In this document: positions 9,271 through 17,627 of the stretch, one piece after another
Layout of the letters: each line of letters starts with the position of its first letter
Numbering within the stretch: the stretch's first letter is position 1
Assembly: GCA_040219735.1 (NCBI GenBank)
Contig: JAVJRX010000047.1
DNA: 64,000 nucleotides
Source of the DNA: Coleofasciculus sp040219735
GTDB lineage: Bacteria; Cyanobacteriota; Cyanobacteriia; Cyanobacteriales; Coleofasciculaceae
Direction: 5' to 3' (one strand)
Notes under the pieces: model-generated
What the model was told of the DNA's origin: nothing
Databases searched by the model: none
Seen by the model: the letters and a program-made list of their open reading frames with translations, nothing else
Made by a program: the position numbers and the translations under genes

Positions 9271-9446
9271 TGGTTTATTTTGTAGCTAATCTATTGATAG
9301 TCTAAAAAATTGCTTGTCACACCCAATCCGGGTTTATCGCGAAAGGCAGAAGGCTCCAGGGCAAAAAGGGGATTACTTCGGTTGGCAAGTTGCTAATCTT
9401 TCAGTGGGCTGATGCAAATCAGCATTTAACGGCACAATAATCAAAG

Positions 9447-11036
9447 ATGGCGAAATGGGGAATAACTGCTGTGCAACCGACAAAGCGACGTGAACAAATT
9501 GAACAAATCGTAGTTACCGCTGAGCAGATGCGCGAGATTGAAGGGCGTATCTTTGAGGCGGGAATGCCTGTCGCGGCGTTGATGGAAAAGGTGGCGGGGT
9601 TGATTACGAGGCGGATTCAAACCCTTTATCCTTATCCGCAAACGCGGCGGGTGGGTGTGTTAGTGGGTCCGGGACATAATGGCGGTGATGCTTTGGTGGT
9701 GGCGCGGGAGTTACAGTGTCAGGGCTATGAGGTGCTGATTTATCGTCCCATTAATAAGCTCAAGGAATTAACCTCCCAACATGCTCAATATGCTCAGAGT
9801 TTGGGGATTCCTTTTTATGAGCAGATTCAGCCGTTGCTGGATTGTGATTTAATTATTGATGGATTGTTTGGATTTGGGCAAACGCGATCGCTCGCAGGAA
9901 ATCTGGCGGATACGGTTAAGCAATTGAATCAACAATCCCTACCCATCCTTAGTATCGATTTACCCTCTGGGATGCACACGGATACAGGAGAAGTCTTGGG
10001 TACAGCGATTCGGGCAACTCACACGTTCTGCTTGGGGTTATGGAAGCAGGCATTTTTACAAGATCAAGGATTGGATTGTCTGGGTGAGGCGGAGTTAATT
10101 GATTTTGGTATTCCCTTGGCGGATATTTGGGCAGTTTTGGGTCAATCACCGGGACTAATGCGGGTGACTCCCTCCATGGTGCGGGATTGTCTACCTCTAC
10201 AACGTCCAGCCGCTACTTATAAGTATAAAGAAGGGCATCTGCTATTGGTTTGTGGCTCAACCCAATATTCTGGCGGCGCGATTTTAACCGCACTGGGGGC
10301 GCGGGCGTCTGGGGTAGGGATGCTATCTGTGGCTGTCCCGGAATCGCTGAAACCGTTATTAGTCAGTCATGTCCCGGAATCGCTGGTGATTGGTTGTCCG
10401 GAAACAGCGAGTGGCGCGATCGCACAACTTCCTGATTCTGTAAACTTAAGTAAATTTAGTGCGATCGCCTGTGGTCCGGGTTTGACTCTGGATGCTAAGT
10501 CTTTGGTACAAGGATTAATGGGGGTAGAATGTCCTCTGATCTTAGACGCCGACGGCTTAAATAGTTTGGCAGAACTGAAAACGATTCCCACGTTAATCCG
10601 GCGTCAGGGGGCGACGGTGTTAACGCCTCATGTTGGTGAGTTTAAGCGGTTATTTCCCGATTCGGCTGAGTTGCTTCCCGATCGCGTGAGTGCGGTGCAA
10701 AAGGCGTCTGTGCTGAGTCGATCAGTGATTTTATTAAAAGGAGCCAGAAGTGCGATCGCGAATTCCCAGGGATCGGTTTGGCTGGTGCCAGAAAGTACAC
10801 CCGCCCTAGCCCGTGGTGGGAGTGGGGATGTTCTCACCGGACTCATCGGCGGTTTAGTCGCACAGCCTGCTACAGCTAAGTTTCCCCTAGACGCCACCGT
10901 CGCGGCGGCGGCTTGGTGCCATGCCCAAGCTGGAATTTTAGCCGCACAGGAACGCACTGAGTTGGGTGTGGATGCTTTTACCTTGTCAGAATATCTCATA
11001 CCCGTGTTCCAAGAAGGCAGAAAGCAGAGGGCATAG
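9447..11036 (+). CDS. nnr: Bifunctional NAD(P)H-hydrate epimerase / ADP-dependent dehydratase
   Basis: 529 residues. Repairs hydrated NAD(P)H. The N-terminal YjeF_N epimerase domain (about 20-235) has the GPGHNGGDALVVAREL motif and 'IDLPSGMHTDTGE'. The C-terminal ribokinase-like dehydratase domain (about 250-520) has 'GHLLLVCGSTQYSGGAIL', 'ILDADGLN', 'LTPHVGEFKRLF' and the catalytic GGSGDVLTGLIGG near residue 456. Both halves look complete. The start ATG at 9447 lies about 30 residues before the first conserved helix. Cytosolic housekeeping gene with no obvious operon. Confidence 0.95.
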   Translation: MAKWGITAVQPTKRREQIEQIVVTAEQMREIEGRIFEAGMPVAALMEKVAGLITRRIQTLYPYPQTRRVGVLVGPGHNGGDALVVARELQCQGYEVLIYRPINKLKELTSQHAQYAQSLGIPFYEQIQPLLDCDLIIDGLFGFGQTRSLAGNLADTVKQLNQQSLPILSIDLPSGMHTDTGEVLGTAIRATHTFCLGLWKQAFLQDQGLDCLGEAELIDFGIPLADIWAVLGQSPGLMRVTPSMVRDCLPLQRPAATYKYKEGHLLLVCGSTQYSGGAILTALGARASGVGMLSVAVPESLKPLLVSHVPESLVIGCPETASGAIAQLPDSVNLSKFSAIACGPGLTLDAKSLVQGLMGVECPLILDADGLNSLAELKTIPTLIRRQGATVLTPHVGEFKRLFPDSAELLPDRVSAVQKASVLSRSVILLKGARSAIANSQGSVWLVPESTPALARGGSGDVLTGLIGGLVAQPATAKFPLDATVAAAAWCHAQAGILAAQERTELGVDAFTLSEYLIPVFQEGRKQRA

Positions 11037-11540
11037 GTTGTAGAAACGTAAGGCGTGGAACGATAGCGAGCCGGGGAGCAAACAAAGGACAAAGGACGAA
11101 TGATGAAATGATGAATGACGTTCCCTAAATTTGAGATATAAGAGATTCAAATAGAAAGACCGGGGTAGGATAACACCAAAGATTTTGTGAACTTTTACTA
11201 AAGTCTACAGCCGTTAGACGAAATTCTCTACTCCAGAAGTGTTGATAGCAGTAGTTTTCCGGAAGGTTCACCCATTTATCGGTCTTCTGCTGCAATACTT
11301 CTCGGTATGGAAATCAGGCAAGCCATTCTTGAGCCTGAGTTTTTGTCACTCGATCATTACGTTTGCCTTGAACACTTGCCTTGACAAATCTTCTTCGCAC
11401 GGCTAATATTTTTGACTTTGTTCAACAACCAACAATCATCAAATCCGGGGATTTCTTATTTGTCAAGTATTTGGCTGTCTGGCAACCGAACGATGAATGA
11501 CTGAACCCTCCGTCCTTAAATCCCCCATTGTGTGTTTCCC
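11037..11540. other. Spacer with a decayed coding stretch
   Basis: The first about 90 bp hold GGACAAAGGACGAATGATG-like low-complexity sequence common in these spacers. The middle part reads like protein on the minus strand (entered separately). I see no promoter or RNA gene that I can support. Confidence 0.5.
11125..11403 (-). pseudogene. Possible gene relic, unknown family
   Basis: On the minus strand a protein-like frame runs to a TAG at 11125-11127 and reads, among others, 'KTDKWVNLPENYCYQHFWSR' and 'LTAVDFSKSSQNLWCYPTP'. Upstream, in the same frame but after a TGA, it reads 'VKASVQGKRNDRVTKTQAQ'. Aromatic-rich, plausible composition and an internal stop suggest a decayed gene. No family is recognised and there is no credible start codon. 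Confidence 0.3.
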
Positions 11541-12821
11541 ATGACTAGTGAACTACTGCAACAAGTCCGACTATTAGATCCGGTTTCCGGAACCGACCAA
11601 CTCGCTGATGTGCTGATTACAGATGGCATAATCAAAGCTGTTGCACCGAAAATTACGGAGTGGTCAAGCGATACTGTGGTGCGGGATTGCCAAGGTCTAA
11701 TTTTAGGGACTGGCTTAGTCGATCTTTACAGTCATTCGGGGGAACCCGGATATGAAGAACGAGAAACTTGGTCATCACTGCTGGCGGCGGCGGCTGCTGG
11801 AGGCTTTACCCGACTAACCATTTTGCCGGATACAGTACCGCCGTTAGATAATCCTTCTGGACTTGCCCGTGTGCGCCAGCAGGAACGATACCATCCCAGC
11901 CAATCTTCCCCTCACCTGTATTACTGGGGTGCAATAACCCAAGGCGTGGAAGGACAACAGATGACGGAACTGGCTGAGTTAGCCGCAGCAGGCGTCGTGG
12001 GTTTTGCCGATGGGCGTCCTTTATCTAATCTGGCTCTACTGAGGCGAGTGTTAGAATACTTGCACCCGTTGCAAATACCTGTGGCGTTATGGGCGTGTGA
12101 TCTGAAGTTAAAGGGAAATGGGGTGATGCGCGAAGGGGCAAACTCCATCCGTTTTGGTATCCCCGGAAATCCCTCTATGTCAGAATCAGCCGCATTATCT
12201 GCCATCTTAGAAGTAGTAGGTGCGATCGCGACTCCGGTACATTTGATGCGTATATCAACCCGTCGCGGCGTGGAACTGATTCAAGAGGCGAAAGCACGAG
12301 GGGTTCCGGTAACCGCGAGTACCTCTTGGATGCATTTGCTGCTGGATACTCAAGATTTAAGTAACTATAATCCCAATTTACGCATCGAACCCCCATTAGG
12401 CAATCCCGATGACCGAATCGCCCTAATCGAAGGAATTCGGGATGGCGTGATTGATGCTATTGCCATTGACCATACACCTTACACCTACGAAGAGAAAACC
12501 GTTGCCTTTGCCGAAGCGCCACCAGGAGTCATTGGTTTAGAGTTAGCGTTACCCTTGCTTTGGCAAAATTTAGTGGACGCTGGCGTATGTTCAGCTTTGC
12601 AACTGTGGCAAACTATCAGCACAAATCCAGCGTTTTGTCTAGGTCAATCCCCCGCCAAGATTGCCAATGAGCAACCCGCCGAACTGGTGTTATTTGACCC
12701 GCAGCAGAGTTGGATAATTGCACAAGATACCCTGCAATCCCTCTCTAGAAATACACCGTGGTTTGGGCAAAAGATTAGGGGGCGCACCGTTCAAACCTGG
12801 TCAGGACTTCCGTTTTCTTAG
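11541..12821 (+). CDS. Dihydroorotase-like protein with degenerate metal site (PyrC'-like)
   Basis: 426 residues from the ATG at 11541; a GTG three codons earlier is less likely. It aligns by eye along its length with the true dihydroorotase at 39441-40760 (N-terminal beta-domain 'ADVLITDGIIKAVAP', 'GLVDLYSHSGEPG', 'IDHTPYTYEEK'). Key residues are lost: the HxH metal pair is Tyr63-x-His65, the carbamylated Lys region reads GVVGFADG instead of GIKIFMGS, and HAED is WACD. The His-rich HILHLST motif is HLMRIST. Catalysis is therefore doubtful; a structural role with aspartate transcarbamylase, as known for PyrC' proteins, is an inference. Confidence 0.8.
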   Translation: MTSELLQQVRLLDPVSGTDQLADVLITDGIIKAVAPKITEWSSDTVVRDCQGLILGTGLVDLYSHSGEPGYEERETWSSLLAAAAAGGFTRLTILPDTVPPLDNPSGLARVRQQERYHPSQSSPHLYYWGAITQGVEGQQMTELAELAAAGVVGFADGRPLSNLALLRRVLEYLHPLQIPVALWACDLKLKGNGVMREGANSIRFGIPGNPSMSESAALSAILEVVGAIATPVHLMRISTRRGVELIQEAKARGVPVTASTSWMHLLLDTQDLSNYNPNLRIEPPLGNPDDRIALIEGIRDGVIDAIAIDHTPYTYEEKTVAFAEAPPGVIGLELALPLLWQNLVDAGVCSALQLWQTISTNPAFCLGQSPAKIANEQPAELVLFDPQQSWIIAQDTLQSLSRNTPWFGQKIRGRTVQTWSGLPFS

Positions 12822-12970
12822 TATCTAAATTACCCTTTGTAGGGACACTTATATGAGTCTGTTCGTAAGCTGTTCTGCCTTTAAATCTTAATGTCAACAA
12901 TGGCGAAATCTTTGGTGTGCTAGCATCTTTCTCGCTACCCATTTATAATTTAAATGCATGACAGTTTATT

Positions 12971-13026
12971 CAGCACTTTAGTGCTTGGGAATAAGTCATA
13001 TTAAGGCACTAAAGTGCCTACTACAA
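12971..13026. repeat. Interspersed 'AGCACTAAAGTGCT' repeat
   Basis: CAGCACTTTAGTGCTTGGG is followed by GGCACTAAAGTGCCTACTAC, so two small palindromes face each other. Related copies lie at 45225-45255 and, inside a reading frame, at 45400-45450. Confidence 0.7.
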
Positions 13027-13099
13027 GCCGACTAAAAATATTATCAACGCATTGGGTAGAATCAAATCTGACCTGGGAACGAGGGTGTTTCTAGAGGCT

Positions 13100-13468
13100 T
13101 CAATCTTGATCAATCTTGCCCTCATTACAGGGTGCTTCGGTAATCCAAAAGCGAAAATCTAACATTGAATAGTCTTGTTTTTCCTCTCTCCGGGAACTGC
13201 CTCGGCATTCAGAACGGGTCATAAAATTGGGCGAAGAAGGTCGAGGCTCTTTATTGCTACTTGTGGTTTTTTGATTCAAGGTTAGATCTCCTGCAAGTTT
13301 AATATTTAGTGTTTTTAGGTTTGGTAAAATCCCATGTTTTAAATTAGAACGAATAATGGCTTGTTTCGTTGATAAGTCGTTAAATACGGGCGTGGCATGA
13401 CTCGCTGTGGCAACGGTTAAAGTTCCTAAAATGCTAATACCAGTCAGACGAAGTAAGCATTTCGTCAT
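13100..13468 (-). CDS. Small putative secreted protein
   Basis: 122 residues. A clear export signal, MTKCLLRLTGISILGTLTVA, is followed by a signal peptidase I-like site (ASHA/TP), then a hydrophilic mature part with no domain I recognise. Two Cys occur late. The C-terminal about 20 codons resemble spacer DNA with AAAATC-type wording, so the frame may run into repeat sequence. Could be a real short secreted protein or a gene with a displaced stop. Confidence 0.4.
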   Translation of the reverse strand: MTKCLLRLTGISILGTLTVATASHATPVFNDLSTKQAIIRSNLKHGILPNLKTLNIKLAGDLTLNQKTTSSNKEPRPSSPNFMTRSECRGSSRREEKQDYSMLDFRFWITEAPCNEGKIDQD

Positions 13469-14078
13469 TGATTTATCGACCTAGGATTAGGTTATTTGTT
13501 TTTATTGTGGCATTATTTATTTCGGGAAAATTCGTTATTTTTGAGCAATTTTAAAACGCTGCAATTCTGACTTTAATTTCATGGTTTAGGCTTTTGTCTC
13601 TGTTTTTGTCCTGAAGCGTTAACAAGTTTTGAGATTGACCTCAATTATTTTAAGATTTACCTCAATTATCCTGAATTCAATCCGTCCTGAATTTAACTCA
13701 ACCGGAAACCGTAGGGGCGCACGTCAGTCATCCGTGTCAACTTAAGGGGAAAAGCTTTCCGTGTGAAATGTTGAAACTCGTTACCTTGAAAATAACCCCC
13801 CTTAATCCCCCCTTGCTAAGGGGGGAAATGTTCCCTGTCGGTTCCCTCCCAGTTCCCTCCCAGTTCCCTCCCCTTTATAAGGGGAGGGTTAGGGTGGGGT
13901 TGATTTAATCTACCCAATTAATTAGGTGTGCCACGCTAGTTCATACCAGGATACCCCCCTCACCCCTGCACCGCCATTTTTTTACAGGACGCTGCGATCG
14001 TTGGTCAACAAGCCCTATAATTAGTGTTCCTTTCCTAACCTATCTAGTTTGGCTACTAGATGTAGTGTAGTTTCCTGT
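13469..14078. repeat. 610-bp repeat-rich spacer upstream of the CyRepA1 gene
   Basis: 13712-13735 has GTAGGGGCGCACGTCAGTC. 13796-13905 holds the common cyanobacterial CCCCCCTTAATCCCCCC... GGGGGGAAATG inverted repeat, a tandem AGTTCCCTCCC tract (about 13841-13872), and AAGGGGAGGGTTAGGGTGGG. Paired short repeats CCTCAATTAT occur near 13640-13670. The region immediately before the gene is AT-rich, with a HIP1-like GCGATCG at 13994. No gene seen. Confidence 0.6.
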
Positions 14079-17000
14079 ATGACCCACTCAATCTCTAATC
14101 CCGTGAATTATCTGCAAGAATGGAACAGTAGCTGTATCGATGACCAACTCACCCGCCTGAACGTTATCCCTTTAACTGGCACTTGCCCATCAAACTATTT
14201 ACTCTACGCGGATACATTACCACGACGCAATGATGGTCGTGTCAGTCACCGCATCCTCAAACGCTACGAACATACAGAACACGGCGGATGGTGGTGTTCC
14301 GGAATTGACCTACTCACAGGTAATGATGACCTCTGGGGTTGTTTCAAGCCCAGTTCTCCTCGGCACAATACTCAGACAGGAAAACCGATTAAATATGAAC
14401 ATCCGCCTCTAACCCCCACAGGTATCTTTGCCCTACGTGTCCCCCTACATCTGTGGCAAGGTATTGCTAATCGCTATAACATGACGCTTCCATTTGATCA
14501 GATCAATGTAGAGACGTGCCATGGCGCGTCTTGCCATGGTGCGTCTGGGGGCGGGTTTAATCTCAACACTCAAAACTCAGTCGGGGCGGGTTTGGTCACA
14601 TCAGGATGGGAAAAAAATGATAATAGTGAAACCCACCCCTACACATCGGTCAGGGCGGGTTTTGCAGAAACGTTATCATCAATCGCCCCCAGTCAGTCCC
14701 TAAACCCACCCCTACACATTCCAAACTATGCCCTCGAAGGCGGTGAAGGGTCAACACTTGCCAACGGATTTTGGCCGTGGCTTATCGCCCATCCAGAAGT
14801 TCCTTTGTGTATTACTGAGGGCGCGAAGAAAGCGGGGGCTTTACTCACCGCCGGCTATGCAGCCATTGCCCTCCCTGGTGTATTTGGGGGCTATCGTGTC
14901 CCTAGAGATGAACAGGGAAATCGTATCGCTAAGTCTCGCCTCATCCCCCAGTTACTCAAATTAGCAACGCCGGGGAGAACGATTTATATTGCCTTCGACC
15001 AAGACACTAAACCAAGTACGATAAAAACGGTTAATGCGGCTATTCGCCAGTTGGGATATTTATTAACCCAACAGAGATGTTCTGTCAAAGTAATCAGTTG
15101 GCATCCAGACCAAGGGAAAGGGGTGGATGACTTAATTGCCATCAGTACTCAGACAGCCTTTGACGCCGCCTATCAAACCGCCGTCCCCCTCGATACCTGG
15201 AAAGCCCAGTCCTTAACCCGCCTGACGTATCCACCCACGGTACAGGTAAATCACCGCTATTTAGGGGAACTATCGATTCCTGAGGATGCCAAACTGATTG
15301 GGATTAAATCCCCCAAAGGGACAGGGAAAACCCAATGGTTAGAAACGATTGTCAAAGACGCCATCAAGCGCCAGAAATGGGTTTTGGTGATTGGTCATCG
15401 GGTGCGACTCGTGGAGGCGTTGTGTCAGCGCTTTGGCTTGAACTATATCACTCAGGTACAGGATGGGGATACAGGTGCTACGTTAGGCTATGGTCTGTGC
15501 GTTGACTCTCTCCATCCTACTTCTCAGGCTAGGTTTGAGGCGGTGAACTGGTCAGATGGGGTGGTGATTATAGATGAAGTGGAACAGGTTCTTTGGCATG
15601 GGTTGGATTCGGATACTTGCAGTAGTCGTCGAGTGGCGATTCTGAAATCCCTAAAGACATTGATGCAGAATGTTTTGGCAGGTGAGGGGCAAGTCTATGT
15701 GGCGGATGCGGATTTGAGTGATGTCTCTATCGATTACCTAATTTCTTTGTCGGGGGTTCCCCAAAATCCTTATATTATTCACAATACCTGGAAACCCAGC
15801 GAGTTGGAATCGTGGCGGGTAAACTATTATCCGGAACCTAAACCAGAACGATTGATTCAGGACTTGGAACGGCACATTGAAGCGGGTGGGAAACCCTTTG
15901 TTTGCCTTTCCGCCCAGAAACGGGGGAGTCAGTGGGGAACTTGTACGTTGGAGGCGTATCTGCGTTCTCGATTTCCTGAGGCGAAGATTCTCCGCGTTGA
16001 TTCAGAATCCCTAGCTGAACCGACTCATCCGGCGTATGGCTGTATGCGTGATTTGGATGGGGTTTTGAGTCAGTATGATATTGTTCTGGCAAGTCCGGTG
16101 ATTGAAACGGGAGTCAGCATTGAGTTGCAGGGACATTTCACCTCGGTTTGGGGGATTGCGATTGGGGTGCAAAGTGAAAACTCGGTGCGTCAGGCGTTAG
16201 GGCGGGTGCGGCAAAATTTGCCTCGGTTCCTGTGGGTGGCGCCTGGTGGGTTTAATCGGGTGGGAAATGGTTCAACGTCGATTCCCGCTTTGTTGACATC
16301 GGGACGGCGTTTGACTCAGCTTAATATTCGATTGTTACAACAATCCGATTTTGATGCCCTTGATGATATTGAGACGGGTTTTCAAGCGGAATCGCTATTG
16401 TGCTGGGCAAGAATGGCGGTAAGGCATAATGCGTCCATGTTTCAGTATCGCGAATCGGTACTGGCGGCGCTGCGGGAGGAAGGGCATCAGGTGGTTGAGG
16501 TTTCCGATCAACAGACGGGAGGAGAGGCTAACCAGACACAGGGGAAGGTTGAAGCGGATTCGCTGACGGCTGCGATCGCGGCGGTGAAAGACCAAAACTA
16601 TCAAGCAGAATGTTTAGCGATCGCCCGGGCTAAAAATCTCAGTGATCATCAGTATAATACCGGGCAAAAACGATTAGTGAAAACCCTTGCTCAACGACGC
16701 GCGATTCGTAAGTATGACTTAAAGCAGCGTTATCGGATTCCGGTTACTGCTCAACTGGTGGCTAAGGATGATCAGGGTTGGTATCAAAAGCTATTGCTGC
16801 ATTATTTTCTCACGATAGGGCGAGACCATTTGGCGCAACGGGATGCGGCGATGGCACGTCGATTGATTGAATTAGGGGGTGGAAGTATTTTTTTGCCTGA
16901 CTTTAATCGTTCTCAATTGGGGGCGGCGGTAGGGACGATGGAACTTTTGGGAGTGCCAGTTTTGCTGGCAGATAGGGGGCGTGAGTTACGAGGAACTGAT

Positions 17001-17357
17001 CAGGATTTGAAGGCGATGGCGCGATTGGCACTATCGGATCGGGCGTCGATTAAAACGACGTTGGGGATTGGATTGGCGTCAAATGCGACACCCATTCGGA
17101 TTGTCCGGCGTTTGTTGGATAAGATTGGCTATGGACTTCAATGTATTGGTCGTGAAAGTAAGCGTTTAAATCGCGTGCGCGTTTATCAGGTGGTTCATCC
17201 ATCGGATGGTCGATTTGAGGTATTTCAGCAGTGGTTGGCGCAAAGCTGTGAGGTGTTAGAAAAGTCTCATCAACGACTGGATGCTTGTTCAACAGACGCA
17301 AAAATTGATGCAGGGGTTGACTATGTGCAGCTTTGTCTTAATTTCTCGGATTGTTGA
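14079..17357 (+). CDS. Plasmid replication protein, CyRepA1 family (DUF3854 + helicase)
   Basis: 1092 residues from the ATG at 14079; a TTG at 14049 is possible. The N-terminal half carries a DUF3854 TOPRIM-like domain ('LCITEGAKKAGALLTAGYAA', 'IYIAFDQDT'). The second half is helicase-like: Walker A SPKGTGKT near residue 411, a DEVE Walker B ('VIIDEVEQVLWHG'), and 'VLASPVIETGVSIE' with 'RQALGRVRQN' as late motifs. CyRepA1 proteins are putative replication initiators/primase-helicases of cyanobacterial plasmids and also occur in chromosomes. Codons 144-214 (14508-14720) are an in-frame repeat block. The gene borders an IS-disrupted glutaredoxin gene, so this is probably integrated or transferred DNA. 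Confidence 0.82.
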   Translation: MTHSISNPVNYLQEWNSSCIDDQLTRLNVIPLTGTCPSNYLLYADTLPRRNDGRVSHRILKRYEHTEHGGWWCSGIDLLTGNDDLWGCFKPSSPRHNTQTGKPIKYEHPPLTPTGIFALRVPLHLWQGIANRYNMTLPFDQINVETCHGASCHGASGGGFNLNTQNSVGAGLVTSGWEKNDNSETHPYTSVRAGFAETLSSIAPSQSLNPPLHIPNYALEGGEGSTLANGFWPWLIAHPEVPLCITEGAKKAGALLTAGYAAIALPGVFGGYRVPRDEQGNRIAKSRLIPQLLKLATPGRTIYIAFDQDTKPSTIKTVNAAIRQLGYLLTQQRCSVKVISWHPDQGKGVDDLIAISTQTAFDAAYQTAVPLDTWKAQSLTRLTYPPTVQVNHRYLGELSIPEDAKLIGIKSPKGTGKTQWLETIVKDAIKRQKWVLVIGHRVRLVEALCQRFGLNYITQVQDGDTGATLGYGLCVDSLHPTSQARFEAVNWSDGVVIIDEVEQVLWHGLDSDTCSSRRVAILKSLKTLMQNVLAGEGQVYVADADLSDVSIDYLISLSGVPQNPYIIHNTWKPSELESWRVNYYPEPKPERLIQDLERHIEAGGKPFVCLSAQKRGSQWGTCTLEAYLRSRFPEAKILRVDSESLAEPTHPAYGCMRDLDGVLSQYDIVLASPVIETGVSIELQGHFTSVWGIAIGVQSENSVRQALGRVRQNLPRFLWVAPGGFNRVGNGSTSIPALLTSGRRLTQLNIRLLQQSDFDALDDIETGFQAESLLCWARMAVRHNASMFQYRESVLAALREEGHQVVEVSDQQTGGEANQTQGKVEADSLTAAIAAVKDQNYQAECLAIARAKNLSDHQYNTGQKRLVKTLAQRRAIRKYDLKQRYRIPVTAQLVAKDDQGWYQKLLLHYFLTIGRDHLAQRDAAMARRLIELGGGSIFLPDFNRSQLGAAVGTMELLGVPVLLADRGRELRGTDQDLKAMARLALSDRASIKTTLGIGLASNATPIRIVRRLLDKIGYGLQCIGRESKRLNRVRVYQVVHPSDGRFEVFQQWLAQSCEVLEKSHQRLDACSTDAKIDAGVDYVQLCLNFSDC
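14508..14720. repeat. Nested interspersed repeats inserted in frame in the CyRepA1 gene
   Basis: Starts with a GTAGAGACG(T)GCCATGGCGCGTCT palindrome, the same family as 33177-33204. It continues with two to three partial GGGCGGGTTT ... AAACCCACCCCTACACAT units, the family at 912-981 and elsewhere. The block is 213 bp, exactly 71 codons, with no stop in the gene's frame. The encoded peptide is Gly/Ser/Asn-rich and unlike the flanking protein. Confidence 0.85.
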
Positions 17358-17438
17358 TTGTCATTCGTTATTCGTCATTAGTCCTTTGTCATTCTGAATG
17401 GAGCGACAGCGGAATGAAGAATCTCATTAGTGCAGCAT

Positions 17439-17582
17439 CTGGGGAACGGTTCGCCGTCCATTTGCCCGTTCTGCCATTTTCATTCTGGCACTTCCATCGC
17501 CGTCGATTTTATATTCTGTGAAGTTAACGCCTTTCCACCACAGTAATATCTTGGCACGAATACAAAAGGGGCAAGTTTGCCA
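17439..17582 (-). pseudogene. Glutaredoxin, central fragment (IS-disrupted)
   Basis: 48 codons on the minus strand begin exactly at the edge of the IS element with WQTCPFCIRAKILLWWKGV and run to GRRTVPQ. The CPFC redox motif and the TVPQ cis-proline region of GrxC-type glutaredoxins are both present. After TVPQ the frame reads three unrelated codons and a stop (about 17427), so the expected C-terminus (a GG-containing GSH-binding segment) is missing. It is the continuation of the 24-codon N-terminal piece at 19452-19523. Confidence 0.88.
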
Positions 17583-17592
17583 GTTGAAACCT

Positions 17593-17622
17593 CTCCCGGT
17601 TCCGCTGCGCTAAAACCGGGAG
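17593..17622 (-). other. Right-end (RE) hairpin of the IS element
   Basis: 9-bp stem CTCCCGGTT/AACCGGGAG around a loop of about 12 nt, 6 bp downstream of the tnpB stop and about 10 bp from the element end. In TnpB systems this end encodes the 3' part of the omega/reRNA, whose guide is the flanking host sequence, here glutaredoxin codons starting TGGCAAACTTGCC. Confidence 0.7.
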
Positions 17623-17627
17623 ATTCC

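Noticed and set aside
10628..11092. 154-codon minus-strand frame opposite nnr.
   Set aside because: Shadow of the kinase-like domain of nnr; no start signal or family match.
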